This document shows positions 32,042-38,756 of a stretch of 38,756 nt of DNA, piece by piece (positions within the stretch are counted from its first letter, which is position 1; each line of letters starts with the position of its first letter). Below the pieces are notes generated by a model. It ran no database searches, was not told where the DNA came from, and was given only the letters and a program-made list of their open reading frames with translations. Where the stretch lies: positions 1 through 38,756 of the forward strand of contig CAUEJN010000005.1 of NCBI GenBank assembly GCA_959018045.1, written 5' to 3'. Both the position numbers and the translations under genes were made by a program. The DNA is from an uncultured Butyricicoccus sp. (lineage in GTDB: Bacteria; Bacillota; Clostridia; Oscillospirales; Butyricicoccaceae).

Positions 32042-32529
32042 GCGCGTACCAGACCCAATGCGGTCAGGTTCTCTTCTTCCTTGCCGCGCATCAGCAGACG
32101 GTCGTCCTCCTCCCGCTCGTGGTCATAGCCGAGCAGGTGCAGCACCGAATGTACGGTCAAAAATCCGCACTCGCGCTCGGGCGAGTGGCCGAAGTCGGCG
32201 GCCTGTTCGACCGCGCGGTCATAGTTCAAAATCATATCGCCCAGCATGACCTTGTCGATCTCCGGGTCGTATTCCAGCTCTTCCTGTGCTTCGCCGTTGT
32301 AAAAATCGTACATCGGGAAGGACAGCACGTCGGTCACCGCGTCCTTGTCGCGGTACTCGGCGTTCATCTGCCGGATGGTCTCGCCATCGACGATGGTCAC
32401 GTCGATAAAGGCATCAAAGTCGATGCCCTCGCTCCCCAGCACCTGCTGCGCACAGCGGGTGATGAGGTCGCGCACTTCGTCCTCGTGCGCAAGCTCTACT
32501 TCGGTGGTCACGCGAATGAGATGGTTCAT
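32038..32529 (-). CDS. ybeY: Endoribonuclease YbeY
   Basis: Zn-dependent RNase for 16S rRNA 3'-end maturation and rRNA quality control. 163 residues. The metal motif is HSVLHLLGYDHE (H-x3-H-x5-H) near residue 130. The N-terminal half has the usual VTIVDGETIRQMNAEYRDKD and VTDVLSFPM. It overlaps phoH and dgkA by four bases each. Bacillus has yqfF (PgpH) between phoH and ybeY; it is missing here. Confidence 0.96.
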   Translation of the reverse strand: MNHLIRVTTEVELAHEDEVRDLITRCAQQVLGSEGIDFDAFIDVTIVDGETIRQMNAEYRDKDAVTDVLSFPMYDFYNGEAQEELEYDPEIDKVMLGDMILNYDRAVEQAADFGHSPERECGFLTVHSVLHLLGYDHEREEDDRLLMRGKEEENLTALGLVRA

Positions 32530-33587
32530 CTTCTCCCCTCCAGACGGCGTTGGAATTTACGCGGCGCGTCGGGCTTGTCCGACCGTGCAGCACGTACCGC
32601 ACGCGCCGGGCGATCCTCGCGCACATGGCTCATCTTGCGGCTCTCATAATCGGCGTATGCCTTGACGATGCGCTGTACCAGCTCGTGGCGCACAACATCC
32701 TTGTCGGTCAGATAGCACTGGGCGATGTCGGGCACGTCCATGAGCACGCGGGACGCTTCCTTGAGTCCCGATGTCTTGCCGTCGGGCAGGTCGATCTGGG
32801 TCACGTCGCCCGTGATGACCGCCTTGGAGCCAAAACCGATACGGGTCAGAAACATCTTCATCTGCTCGGGCGTGGTGTTCTGCGCCTCGTCCAGGATGAT
32901 GAAGGAGTCGTCGAGCGTGCGTCCGCGCATATAAGCGAGCGGTGCGACCTCAATCGAGCCCTTTTCCATGTGCTTCTGGAAATTCTCTGCGCCCATCATG
33001 TCGAACAGACCGTCGTAGAGCGGTCTGAGGTAGGGGTCGACCTTGCTTTGCAGGTCACCGGGCAGGAAGCCCAGCTTTTCGCCCGCCTCAACCGCCGGTC
33101 GGGTCAGGATAATGCGCGAGACCTGCTTGTCGCGGAATGCGGCCACGGCCGCGGCGACGGCCAGATAGGTTTTACCCGTACCGGCCGGGCCGATGCCCAT
33201 GGTGATGGTGTGCGTGCGGATGGCCTCCATATACTTCTTCTGTCCGAGGGTCTTGGCCTTGATGGGCTTGCCCTTGGCGGTGATGACCAGCACGTCACGG
33301 CCCATCGTGTGCACTTCGCTCTCGCGGCCCTCGCGCGCCAGACCGATGACGTACTGCACGGTCTGGGTGCTGACCGCCTCGCCGCGGCGCGCCATCTCGA
33401 GCAGCGCGGCAAAAACGCGCTCGGCGACCCCGACTGCCTCGGGGTCACCCGAAATCTTGAGCTCGGTCGCCCGACTGACCACCGATACGCCCAGTTCACG
33501 CTCGATGAGCTTGATATTCTCGTCGAACGCACCGAAAATGGCGATCATCAGGTCGGCCTGCTCCATCTGCATGGTTGTTTCTATCAT
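32526..33587 (-). CDS. phoH: PhoH family ATPase
   Basis: Cytoplasmic P-loop ATPase of the PhoH family, found next to ybeY and probably linked to RNA metabolism. 353 residues from the ATG at 33587 (AAAGG upstream; the 43 codons before it look non-coding). A KH-like N-terminal domain (to about 75) is followed by Walker A GPAGTGKT at 133-140, the PAVEAGEKLGFLPGD motif, Walker B FIILDEAQNTT and VITGDVTQIDLP. The basic C-terminal tail (ARAVRAARSDKPDAPRKFQR) is longer than usual. It overlaps ybeY by four bases. Confidence 0.96.
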   Translation of the reverse strand: MIETTMQMEQADLMIAIFGAFDENIKLIERELGVSVVSRATELKISGDPEAVGVAERVFAALLEMARRGEAVSTQTVQYVIGLAREGRESEVHTMGRDVLVITAKGKPIKAKTLGQKKYMEAIRTHTITMGIGPAGTGKTYLAVAAAVAAFRDKQVSRIILTRPAVEAGEKLGFLPGDLQSKVDPYLRPLYDGLFDMMGAENFQKHMEKGSIEVAPLAYMRGRTLDDSFIILDEAQNTTPEQMKMFLTRIGFGSKAVITGDVTQIDLPDGKTSGLKEASRVLMDVPDIAQCYLTDKDVVRHELVQRIVKAYADYESRKMSHVREDRPARAVRAARSDKPDAPRKFQRRLEGRR

Positions 33588-33637
33588 ATTCGCTGCCTTT
33601 CTGTCTTTCCAAAAAATCACCGGACGGTCAGGGGTGC

Positions 33638-34861
33638 TTACTCTGCCGGCTCCTCCTGCTCCTTTTCGGGCAGGGGTGTGCGGTCGATCATCTCGCAGGC
33701 GATCTGCTCCTCGCACGACGCCGTCACGCGCACGCGCACTGCGCCTGCCTCCTCCTCAATCGTCCAGCGGCTGTCCAAAATCGTTCCGTCCAGTGTCTGC
33801 GCCAGCCGGTCAAGCCAGGTCTGCGCCGCCGCGTCTCCAACCTCCTGCGCCGTGCCCGAAACCGGGACGGCATCACACTCCCGGCAGGTCTCGCGCACGA
33901 GGGAAATGGGCAGCATCAGGCGGCTTCCGATGGAAAGCCTTGTCTTTTCTATGGTTATTTTATCACAAGTATCGGTATGAATACCACTCCCTAAATACAA
34001 ATTTATCCGCCGGTCGCCCAGGGTGAGCGCATATCGAGTGGTCATGCGGTCGGTCGCGCGGGATTCGGTCCACGAAAGCGGACACAGCAGGGTGACCGTG
34101 CGGCTGGTGTAGGCCATGACCCGCCCCATGCCGTGCGCGCGGTGCGCCTCGCCCCACTCGGTCGTATTGGGCACGGCTGACGAGACCAGCAGCTGCCCCT
34201 GCTCGACGGCATCCCCTGGCTGGACGAGCAGCTGCCCGCCGGTCACCGCTGTGCTGCTGACAACCCCGTCCCGCGTAGCGACCAGGCCGGTCGGTGCGGC
34301 GCGGTCGATGCGGTTAGGTGTGGGCACGGCGGCGTCGACCTCCACGCGCACCGCGTTGCCGATGCGGGTGATCGCGATGACCCCGACTTCTGGGATCTCG
34401 GTCTGGACGGCGCGGCGCGTGTCATCGGTGTCGATCTGTCCGAGCCATGCGCCCTCGTAGATACCGGTTTCGCGCAGCACGTCGCGCAGCGCACTGACCG
34501 GAATGCCGTCGGCGGCGACGATCTCGAGCACCCAGACAAACTGGGTCAGCAGCACGACGACCAGCGCCAGCGCACACATGCCGCCGGTTAGAATCCAACG
34601 CTTCCGCAGCTGCGCGACAAAAAACGGCAGACCGCGCCGTCCGATCACCCGCACCCGACAACCCGTGCGTCCCATCAGCCGCCGCAGCGCGTAAAAATCG
34701 GACAGCGACAGCGTGGTCTCGATCGTCCGGGCATCCACACGCACGGTGTGCCACAGGCCGATCTCGCCCTGCAAGGCGACGTTCAGAAACCGTTCGATGG
34801 ATGCGCCGCACACCCGGATGCGCACCTCACCCGCCGCGCCCGATACCAAACGTCCGATCAT
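33638..34861 (-). CDS. yqfD: Sporulation protein YqfD
   Basis: Mother-cell sporulation protein (SpoIV family, related to the stage IV/YqfD group). 407 residues: N-terminal cytoplasmic domain with ERFLNVALQGEIGLW, one membrane helix (about 89-111), then a large extracytoplasmic part with GIYEGAWLGQID, a POTRA-like start and GQLLVQPGDAVEQGQLLVS. AGGAGG precedes the ATG. It sits directly after yqfC and before phoH, the order seen in spore formers. The end is acidic (EKEQEEPAE). Confidence 0.92.
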   Translation of the reverse strand: MIGRLVSGAAGEVRIRVCGASIERFLNVALQGEIGLWHTVRVDARTIETTLSLSDFYALRRLMGRTGCRVRVIGRRGLPFFVAQLRKRWILTGGMCALALVVVLLTQFVWVLEIVAADGIPVSALRDVLRETGIYEGAWLGQIDTDDTRRAVQTEIPEVGVIAITRIGNAVRVEVDAAVPTPNRIDRAAPTGLVATRDGVVSSTAVTGGQLLVQPGDAVEQGQLLVSSAVPNTTEWGEAHRAHGMGRVMAYTSRTVTLLCPLSWTESRATDRMTTRYALTLGDRRINLYLGSGIHTDTCDKITIEKTRLSIGSRLMLPISLVRETCRECDAVPVSGTAQEVGDAAAQTWLDRLAQTLDGTILDSRWTIEEEAGAVRVRVTASCEEQIACEMIDRTPLPEKEQEEPAE

Positions 34862-34864
34862 ACG

Positions 34865-35122
34865 CTACCCCCTCCTGTGCTCCAGCCTCACTTGCTGCAC
34901 CTGGCCGCGCACCGCGACCTCGGCACGCGAGAGCGCTTCGAGCGTCAAGCCCTCGCCCTCGATGCAGACCTCTCCGTCCGGACAGTCCACCCGGATACAA
35001 GTCTGACTATATGCCCGCACGCCCCGGTGCCGCTCGATGACCAGGCGTCCGCCCTCCACTTCCACACGCGGCGCGCCCTGGACGGCCTGCCCGAGTGCGG
35101 CATACATCTCCCGCAGCCCCAT
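34865..35122 (-). CDS. yqfC: Sporulation protein YqfC
   Basis: 85 residues. YqfC is a small sporulation protein of unknown biochemical role, always paired with yqfD. Recognised by position and by the strand-rich pattern EVEGGRLVIERHRGV, then VCIEGEGLTLEALSRAEVAV with RGQVQQVRLE at the end, a YabP/YqfC-fold look. Start at 35122: AAAGGAGG lies nine bases upstream. The longer upstream frame (open to 35911) runs through the divergent ylbJ gene and is not real. Confidence 0.88.
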   Translation of the reverse strand: MGLREMYAALGQAVQGAPRVEVEGGRLVIERHRGVRAYSQTCIRVDCPDGEVCIEGEGLTLEALSRAEVAVRGQVQQVRLEHRRG

Positions 35123-35163
35123 CTGCGCTCGCCTCCTTTCTCCCCTTACTCTATGCAAAGCCG

Positions 35164-35189
35164 GTATGAACCTAGACCGCACGGCATAC
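35164..35189. promoter_or_regulatory. Possible divergent sporulation promoters for yqfC and ylbJ
   Basis: GTATG (35164-35168), 16 bases, CATAC (35185-35189) is an inverted repeat, so each strand reads GTATG-N16-CATAC. Plus strand CATACGAT resembles the sigma-E -10 CATACAnT. No sigma-A box pair is seen in this gap, and both flanking genes are sporulation genes of the mother cell. The -35 match is weak. Confidence 0.35.
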
Positions 35190-35236
35190 GATGGACAAAA
35201 CCCATTTTTTCGGGGTCTGTCAGGAGGGTCACAGTC

Positions 35237-36334
35237 ATGCGCCGTTTGCTGCCGTATTCCGCCGCCTTTCTCGCGGCAATTGTGTTCTGTCTGGTCGTAC
35301 CGCACGCAGCCGCCGCGGCGCGCGGTGCACAGGAGGGTCTGGACGTCGCGCTTGCGACCGCCATTCCCGCGCTCTTCCCCTTCTTTGTCGCGAGCGGTCT
35401 GCTCATCCGCTCGGGCGCGGTGTCGGTGGTGGGAAAATGGTGCGCACCGCTTATCCGGCGGGTCTACGGTCTGCCCGGTGAGGCGGCAGGGCCGCTCGTG
35501 CTGGGTCTGACCGGCGGCTATCCCATCGGCGCGCAGGCTGCGCGGGAGCTGTACGACGCGGGGACGCTGTCGCGGGACGAGGCCGAGCGTCTGCTGGGCT
35601 TCTGCAACAACACAGGCCTGGCCTTTCTCATCGGCGTGTGCGGTGCCGGTCTGTGCGGGTCGGTGCGCACCGGTGTGCTGCTCTACGGTATCCACATCGC
35701 ATCTGCCCTGCTGACCGGTCTTGCCATGACCGCCCGGGAGTCGCCGCAGACCATGCGGCACGCCAGCCGTGCCCCCGAACCGCTGCCCTTTTCCACCTGT
35801 CTGACCCAGTCGGTGCAGCAGGCCGGACGCGCCTGCCTGTCCATCACCGCCTTCATCATGCTCTTTTCCATGCTGCGCCGGGTGCTGGAAGCCGCTGGCA
35901 TTCTGGAGCACGCCGCCGTGTTGTGCACCCCGCTTTTGTGGTTCCTCGGTGCACCCGCTGACGCGGCGCAGCCGCTGCTCGTAGGCATTTTGGAGATGAC
36001 GAGCGGTCTGGTCTTACTGCCCGAGGGCGCGGGTCGTGCGCTTTTGCCCGCGATGAGCTTTGTGGTCGGCTTTGGCGGTCTGTCCGTCCTTTGCCAGACG
36101 GCGGCTGCCGTGAACGGACTGTCCCTGCGGCGGCTCTTTTATGGGAAGGTACTGCACGGGCTGATTGCGGCTGCCCTGACCCTGATCGTCCAGGCCATTC
36201 TCCCCCATCCCACGCCGGTTTTCTCTGCCGAGCTCGCCAGCCTGCCCACCCATCCGGCTGCCGGTCTGCTCTTCGTTTCCATTTCTATCCTGTGTGTAAC
36301 TTTCTCTGGAAAAAAGCACCGAAATCGGCTATAA
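35237..36334 (+). CDS. ylbJ: Sporulation integral membrane protein YlbJ (SpoVV)
   Basis: Outer forespore membrane protein needed for dipicolinate passage from mother cell to spore (SpoVV in Bacillus). 365 residues, eight or more helices, of the nucleoside-recognition (Gate) fold. Signatures: AIPALFPFFVASGLLIRSG, GYPIGAQAARELYDAG, FCNNTGLAFLIG and SFVVGFGGLSVLCQTAAAVNG. GTCAGGAGGG precedes the ATG at 35237; the frame is open back to 34748 but overlaps yqfC on the other strand. Divergent from yqfCD. Confidence 0.92.
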   Translation: MRRLLPYSAAFLAAIVFCLVVPHAAAAARGAQEGLDVALATAIPALFPFFVASGLLIRSGAVSVVGKWCAPLIRRVYGLPGEAAGPLVLGLTGGYPIGAQAARELYDAGTLSRDEAERLLGFCNNTGLAFLIGVCGAGLCGSVRTGVLLYGIHIASALLTGLAMTARESPQTMRHASRAPEPLPFSTCLTQSVQQAGRACLSITAFIMLFSMLRRVLEAAGILEHAAVLCTPLLWFLGAPADAAQPLLVGILEMTSGLVLLPEGAGRALLPAMSFVVGFGGLSVLCQTAAAVNGLSLRRLFYGKVLHGLIAAALTLIVQAILPHPTPVFSAELASLPTHPAAGLLFVSISILCVTFSGKKHRNRL

Positions 36335-36335
36335 T
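36307..36335 (+). promoter_or_regulatory. Sigma-A promoter for the cysteine gene-carboxypeptidase operon
   Basis: TGGAAA (36307-36312), 17 bases, TATAAT (36330-36335). The -10 box overlaps the ylbJ stop codon, so this unit can be expressed in growing cells independently of ylbJ. Confidence 0.6.
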
Positions 36336-36382
36336 GAGAATACTATCCCAAATTCCCTTTGATTAGGAGGTGATGCGAAACG

Positions 36383-36619
36383 CTGCGCCCCAACCGTTTC
36401 CTTTTCCGCCGGGACATCGAACCGCGCTGCCTATACTGTGCCCGCGCCGTCCCGCTCGACGACGAGCACGTCGCCTGCCGCAAGCGAGGTGTTGTACCCA
36501 AAGAACACGCCTGCCGTGCGTTCCGCTATGATCCCCTGCGCCGCATTCCGCCCAAACCGGCGGTCATCCGCGGTCGCTTTTCCGATGAAGACTTTACGCT
36601 GGAGGAACCCGAAGAATGA
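36383..36619 (+). CDS. Small four-cysteine protein with non-canonical start
   Basis: 78-codon frame ending with TGA at 36617-36619, overlapping the next ATG by four bases (ATGA). It reads LRPNRFLFRRDIEPRCLYCA, then residues with two further cysteines (HVACRK, HACRAF), FRYDPLRRIPPKP and an acidic end (EEPEE). CxxC-x12-C-x11-C suggests zinc binding. I recall similar small proteins in Clostridia but no function. The frame has no ATG, GTG or TTG: a TGA lies at 36371-36373, and the best ribosome site of the area (AGGAGG, 36365-36370) stands 9 bases before ACG and 12 before CTG (36383). The ATG at 36373 is in another frame and only two bases from AGGAGG. Either a CTG/ACG start or a 5' frameshift. 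Confidence 0.65.
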   Translation: MRPNRFLFRRDIEPRCLYCARAVPLDDEHVACRKRGVVPKEHACRAFRYDPLRRIPPKPAVIRGRFSDEDFTLEEPEE

Positions 36620-38010
36620 CTTTCCCTGCTCTCCGGCGGCGCGTTGCCGCCTTTTTTGTTGTGCTCTTATGCCTTTTGACCGTGTGCCCCGGTGCGGCGC
36701 AGGCCATCTCTACCCCGGAGATTCAGGCCGCCGCCGTCTATCTCGGTGACCCGGAAACCGGTCTGCCGCTGTACGAAAAGAACGCCGAGGAAAAACGCTA
36801 CCCGGCTTCGACCACCAAAATCATGACCGCGCTCATCGTCCTGGAAAACGTGGACGACCTCGAACAGAAGGTCACGGTCACCCAAGAGGACTTTAACGGC
36901 GTGGAAGCCGACTCATCCAAGGCCGGTTTTGTCGTGGGGGAGGAAGTTTCCATTATGGATTTGCTCTATGGCCTGCTGCTGCCCTCGGGTAATGAGGCGG
37001 CCAACACCCTCGCACGTGTGGTCGCAGGCGATGTCCCGACCTTCGTTGAGAAGATGAATGCCCGCGCCACCGATCTGGGCTGCACCGGCACCCACTTTGC
37101 AAACCCCAACGGTCTGCACGATGACAACCACTACACCACCGCGCACGACCTGTTCCGCATCACACAGGAGGCCATGAAAAACGAGACCTTCTGCGATATC
37201 GTCAGCACGGCACAGAAAAACCTCGCGCCGTCCAACAAGGCCGCCGAGCATCCGAACGGCAAGAACCTGTACTTACTGACCACCAACCAGCTCATTCTGT
37301 CGCGCAACAGCCCGTATTACTATGCGTACGCGACCGGCGTTAAGACCGGTCACACCAGTCAGGCCGGTTACTGTCTGGTCTCATCGGCTGAAAAGAAGGG
37401 CTCAAAGCTCATTTCGGTCATGCTCGGCTGCGAAAAGCCGCAGGGCGCAGCTCAGCCGCTTACCTACGACGAGACCAAAAAGCTGTTTCACTGGGCATAC
37501 GAAAACTATCAGTCCAAGACCCTCATCAGTCAGGGTACCGAAATTCAGGAAGTGCCCATCCGTCTGTCCACCGAGGCCAACAAGCTCATGCTGGTCGCAG
37601 GCAGTGACCTGACCGCAACCGTGCCCAAGGATCTGACCGCTGCCGACTTTGAACAGTCCATCACGGTCAAGGAAGATCTGGTCGCGCCGGTCACCAAAGG
37701 GGACAAGCTCGGCACGCTGTCCCTGTCCTTAAACGGCATCACCTACGGCTCGATCGATCTGGTCGCCCTCAATGACGTGTCCATGTCTGAGGTGCTTTAC
37801 TACGCTTACCTGCTCGAAAACTTCTTCAGCACCCCGCTGTTTAAGCTCATTCTGCTCGTTATCATCCTGCTGTTCATCCTCTATATCACCTTCTACATCA
37901 TCCGCGCCCGCCGCAAGCGTCAGAAGCGCCGCCAGATGATGCGCTCCAAGTACGCACGCATGGAGCAGTACGAGCGTCAGCAGCACAGAGACGACGAGCC
38001 CAGGAGGTAA
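36616..38010 (+). CDS. dacF: D-alanyl-D-alanine carboxypeptidase (peptidase S11, PBP5/DacF type)
   Basis: Exported enzyme removing the terminal D-Ala of wall pentapeptides. 464 residues: signal sequence 1-30 (ending GAAQA), catalytic domain with STTK at 65-68, SGN at 124-126 and KTG at 243-245, all intact, and a C-terminal beta domain. A real membrane helix follows (about 403-428, LILLVIILLFILYITFYII) and a very basic cytoplasmic end. A full transmembrane helix rather than an amphipathic anchor is less usual for PBP5. Its start overlaps the small cysteine gene. Whether it is the vegetative DacA or the sporulation DacF cannot be told. Confidence 0.94.
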   Translation: MTFPALRRRVAAFFVVLLCLLTVCPGAAQAISTPEIQAAAVYLGDPETGLPLYEKNAEEKRYPASTTKIMTALIVLENVDDLEQKVTVTQEDFNGVEADSSKAGFVVGEEVSIMDLLYGLLLPSGNEAANTLARVVAGDVPTFVEKMNARATDLGCTGTHFANPNGLHDDNHYTTAHDLFRITQEAMKNETFCDIVSTAQKNLAPSNKAAEHPNGKNLYLLTTNQLILSRNSPYYYAYATGVKTGHTSQAGYCLVSSAEKKGSKLISVMLGCEKPQGAAQPLTYDETKKLFHWAYENYQSKTLISQGTEIQEVPIRLSTEANKLMLVAGSDLTATVPKDLTAADFEQSITVKEDLVAPVTKGDKLGTLSLSLNGITYGSIDLVALNDVSMSEVLYYAYLLENFFSTPLFKLILLVIILLFILYITFYIIRARRKRQKRRQMMRSKYARMEQYERQQHRDDEPRR

Positions 38011-38014
38011 GGCC

Positions 38015-38527
38015 ATGAACGAACGCAAAGGACTGAGTGCGAAAAATATCCTCATCATTCTCATTGTCCTCATCCTCTTTGTCGGTGGATTCTTTGTGAC
38101 CAGCCATCTGACTGGCTCGGTCAAACTGAGCACGAGCGAGGACCTGACCGCTGCCTTGCAGCAGGCTGTTATGAGCGAACAGGCTCCCGAGGTTTATAAA
38201 ACCGACCTGACCGACCGCTGTCTGGCTGTCTTATTCGACGCCGGAGACCAGAAAAACGATCTGGTTCTGTTCGTCCCCGATTGGCTGTTCCCCGATCGCT
38301 GGTGCTATCTGGATGCCATGCAGAGCGAGGACGATGTCGCCGTCTATTATACCCGGGTCGGCACGGAAGAAAAACCCAAAACACTAGTGGTCGTGTTCGG
38401 TCAGAGCGACCACGACGTGACCGTCACCGCCGGCGATCATCAGGAGACAATCTCCCCGGATAAAAACGGGATCGTACTCAAACAGTTCCGCGTCGCTGGT
38501 AACGTCACCCCGACTTTGAACCCCTAA
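38015..38527 (+). CDS. Membrane-anchored protein of unknown function
   Basis: 170 residues starting four bases after the carboxypeptidase stop, with AGGAGGT upstream. A short cytoplasmic start (MNERKGLSAKN) leads to one membrane helix (about 12-30, ILIILIVLILFVGGFFVTS). The rest is an extracellular alpha/beta region with LTAALQQAVMSEQAPEVYKT, LVLFVPDWLFPDRWCYLDA and a strand-rich end. I do not recognise a family. Being the last gene of a wall-enzyme operon, it may act at the cell surface. Repeat copy D begins directly after the stop. Confidence 0.8.
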   Translation: MNERKGLSAKNILIILIVLILFVGGFFVTSHLTGSVKLSTSEDLTAALQQAVMSEQAPEVYKTDLTDRCLAVLFDAGDQKNDLVLFVPDWLFPDRWCYLDAMQSEDDVAVYYTRVGTEEKPKTLVVVFGQSDHDVTVTAGDHQETISPDKNGIVLKQFRVAGNVTPTLNP

Positions 38528-38529
38528 AC

Positions 38530-38664
38530 CACCGCACCAATCATTGAAGCTTTCGCTCAAGCCTTTCTCGAAAGGCTTGCGGGTTCTCAGGGCAGCGCCC
38601 TGAGACGCGCTCCGCAGAGCGCGGAACTCCCCTTTTGATTCCCGGTGTCCGACCCGGGAATCAA
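38530..38664 (+). repeat. Structured 3'-UTR repeat, copy D
   Basis: Starts 3 bases after the stop of the last gene, same direction: CACCGCACC, GAAGCTTTCGCTC, then AAGCCTTT/AAAGGCTT (38559-38578), TCAGGGC/GCCCTGA (38587-38603) and CGCGCTC/GAGCGCG (38606-38623). The linker CTCCCCTTTTG follows, then TTGATTCCCGG/CCGGGAATCAA (38635-38664) with loop TGTCCGAC. The third stem differs from copies A-C on both arms and still pairs. Confidence 0.85.
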
Positions 38665-38681
38665 CTAAAACAAAAACCAAA

Positions 38682-38749
38682 CCGCGACCCACAGGTCGCG
38701 GCAGTTTGTCGAGAAACCCGGCCTACAGTTGACCTGTAGACCGGGTTTC
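38682..38749 (+). other. Two hairpins after repeat copy D
   Basis: CCGCGACC/GGTCGCGG (38682-38701) is followed by a strong stem GAAACCCGG...CTACAG/CTGTAG...CCGGGTTTC (38713-38749) with one mismatch. The window ends here, so a T-run beyond cannot be seen; they probably close the transcript. Confidence 0.55.
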
Positions 38750-38756
38750 GAGCATC

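Noticed and set aside
34865..35911. Minus-strand ORF of 348 codons spanning the start of ylbJ
   Set aside because: Only its last 85 codons (yqfC) have a ribosome site and sensible sequence; the rest is antisense to ylbJ.
1..38756. CRISPR arrays, rRNA, tRNA, prophage or complete insertion sequences
   Set aside because: I scanned for regular spaced repeats, tRNA-like T-loops, phage structural genes and DDE transposases and found none; the only repeats are the structured 3'-UTR elements and short local repeats.

Overview
The window is 38.8 kb of a GC-rich (by eye near 60%) Gram-positive chromosome. It most likely comes from a spore-forming member of the Clostridia, in the broad Oscillospiraceae/Butyricicoccaceae area. 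The evidence is the sporulation genes yqfC, yqfD and ylbJ, a spoVD/ftsI gene with PASTA domains, a MurE with the meso-diaminopimelate motif DNPR, the Firmicutes gene order phoH-ybeY-dgkA-era-yqzL-recO, and A/G-rich Shine-Dalgarno sites before most genes. The genus is inference.

Left part (1-9.8 kb): an accessory region of single genes and remnants. It holds a KtrA-type potassium regulator (-), a mobile-element scar (frameshifted IS3-type OrfA piece and the tail of a zinc-ribbon protein), an AT-rich SnoaL-like gene, and a small ORF broken by an ochre codon. These are followed by DUF554 and MarR genes, a yaaA-bcp peroxide pair, an MFS transporter and a HAD phosphatase. An ECF-type sigma gene is fused by deletion to the tail of what is probably its anti-sigma gene, and a CorA transporter has a structured leader.

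Middle (9.85-23 kb, all -): the division and cell wall cluster rsmH-ftsL-ftsI/spoVD-murE-murF-mraY-ftsW-murG-divIB-ftsZ. It has a sigma-A promoter before rsmH, another before ftsZ, and a terminator-like hairpin between ftsL and ftsI. mraZ, murD, ftsA, murB and murC are not in it.

Then (23.2-26.6 kb, -) come uvrC-rsmD-coaD and a coiled-coil gene, then an HPr-like regulator with Tyr instead of His at position 15. From 27.2 to 35.1 kb (-) is a long operon yqfC-yqfD-phoH-ybeY-dgkA-era-yqzL-recO-mutS2 for sporulation, ribosome maturation, lipid recycling and DNA repair. Divergent from it (35.2-38.5 kb, +) are ylbJ, a four-cysteine small gene with no canonical start codon, a D,D-carboxypeptidase and a membrane-anchored protein.

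The most unusual signal is a structured element of about 120-160 bases present four times. Each copy lies directly after a stop codon, in the same orientation as that gene, and is followed by a further hairpin, in three cases a clear intrinsic terminator. The stems show paired base changes between copies, while one hairpin loop (TGTCCGMC) and one linker (CCCCTTT) stay fixed. This looks like a conserved 3'-UTR RNA or a mobile palindromic element.
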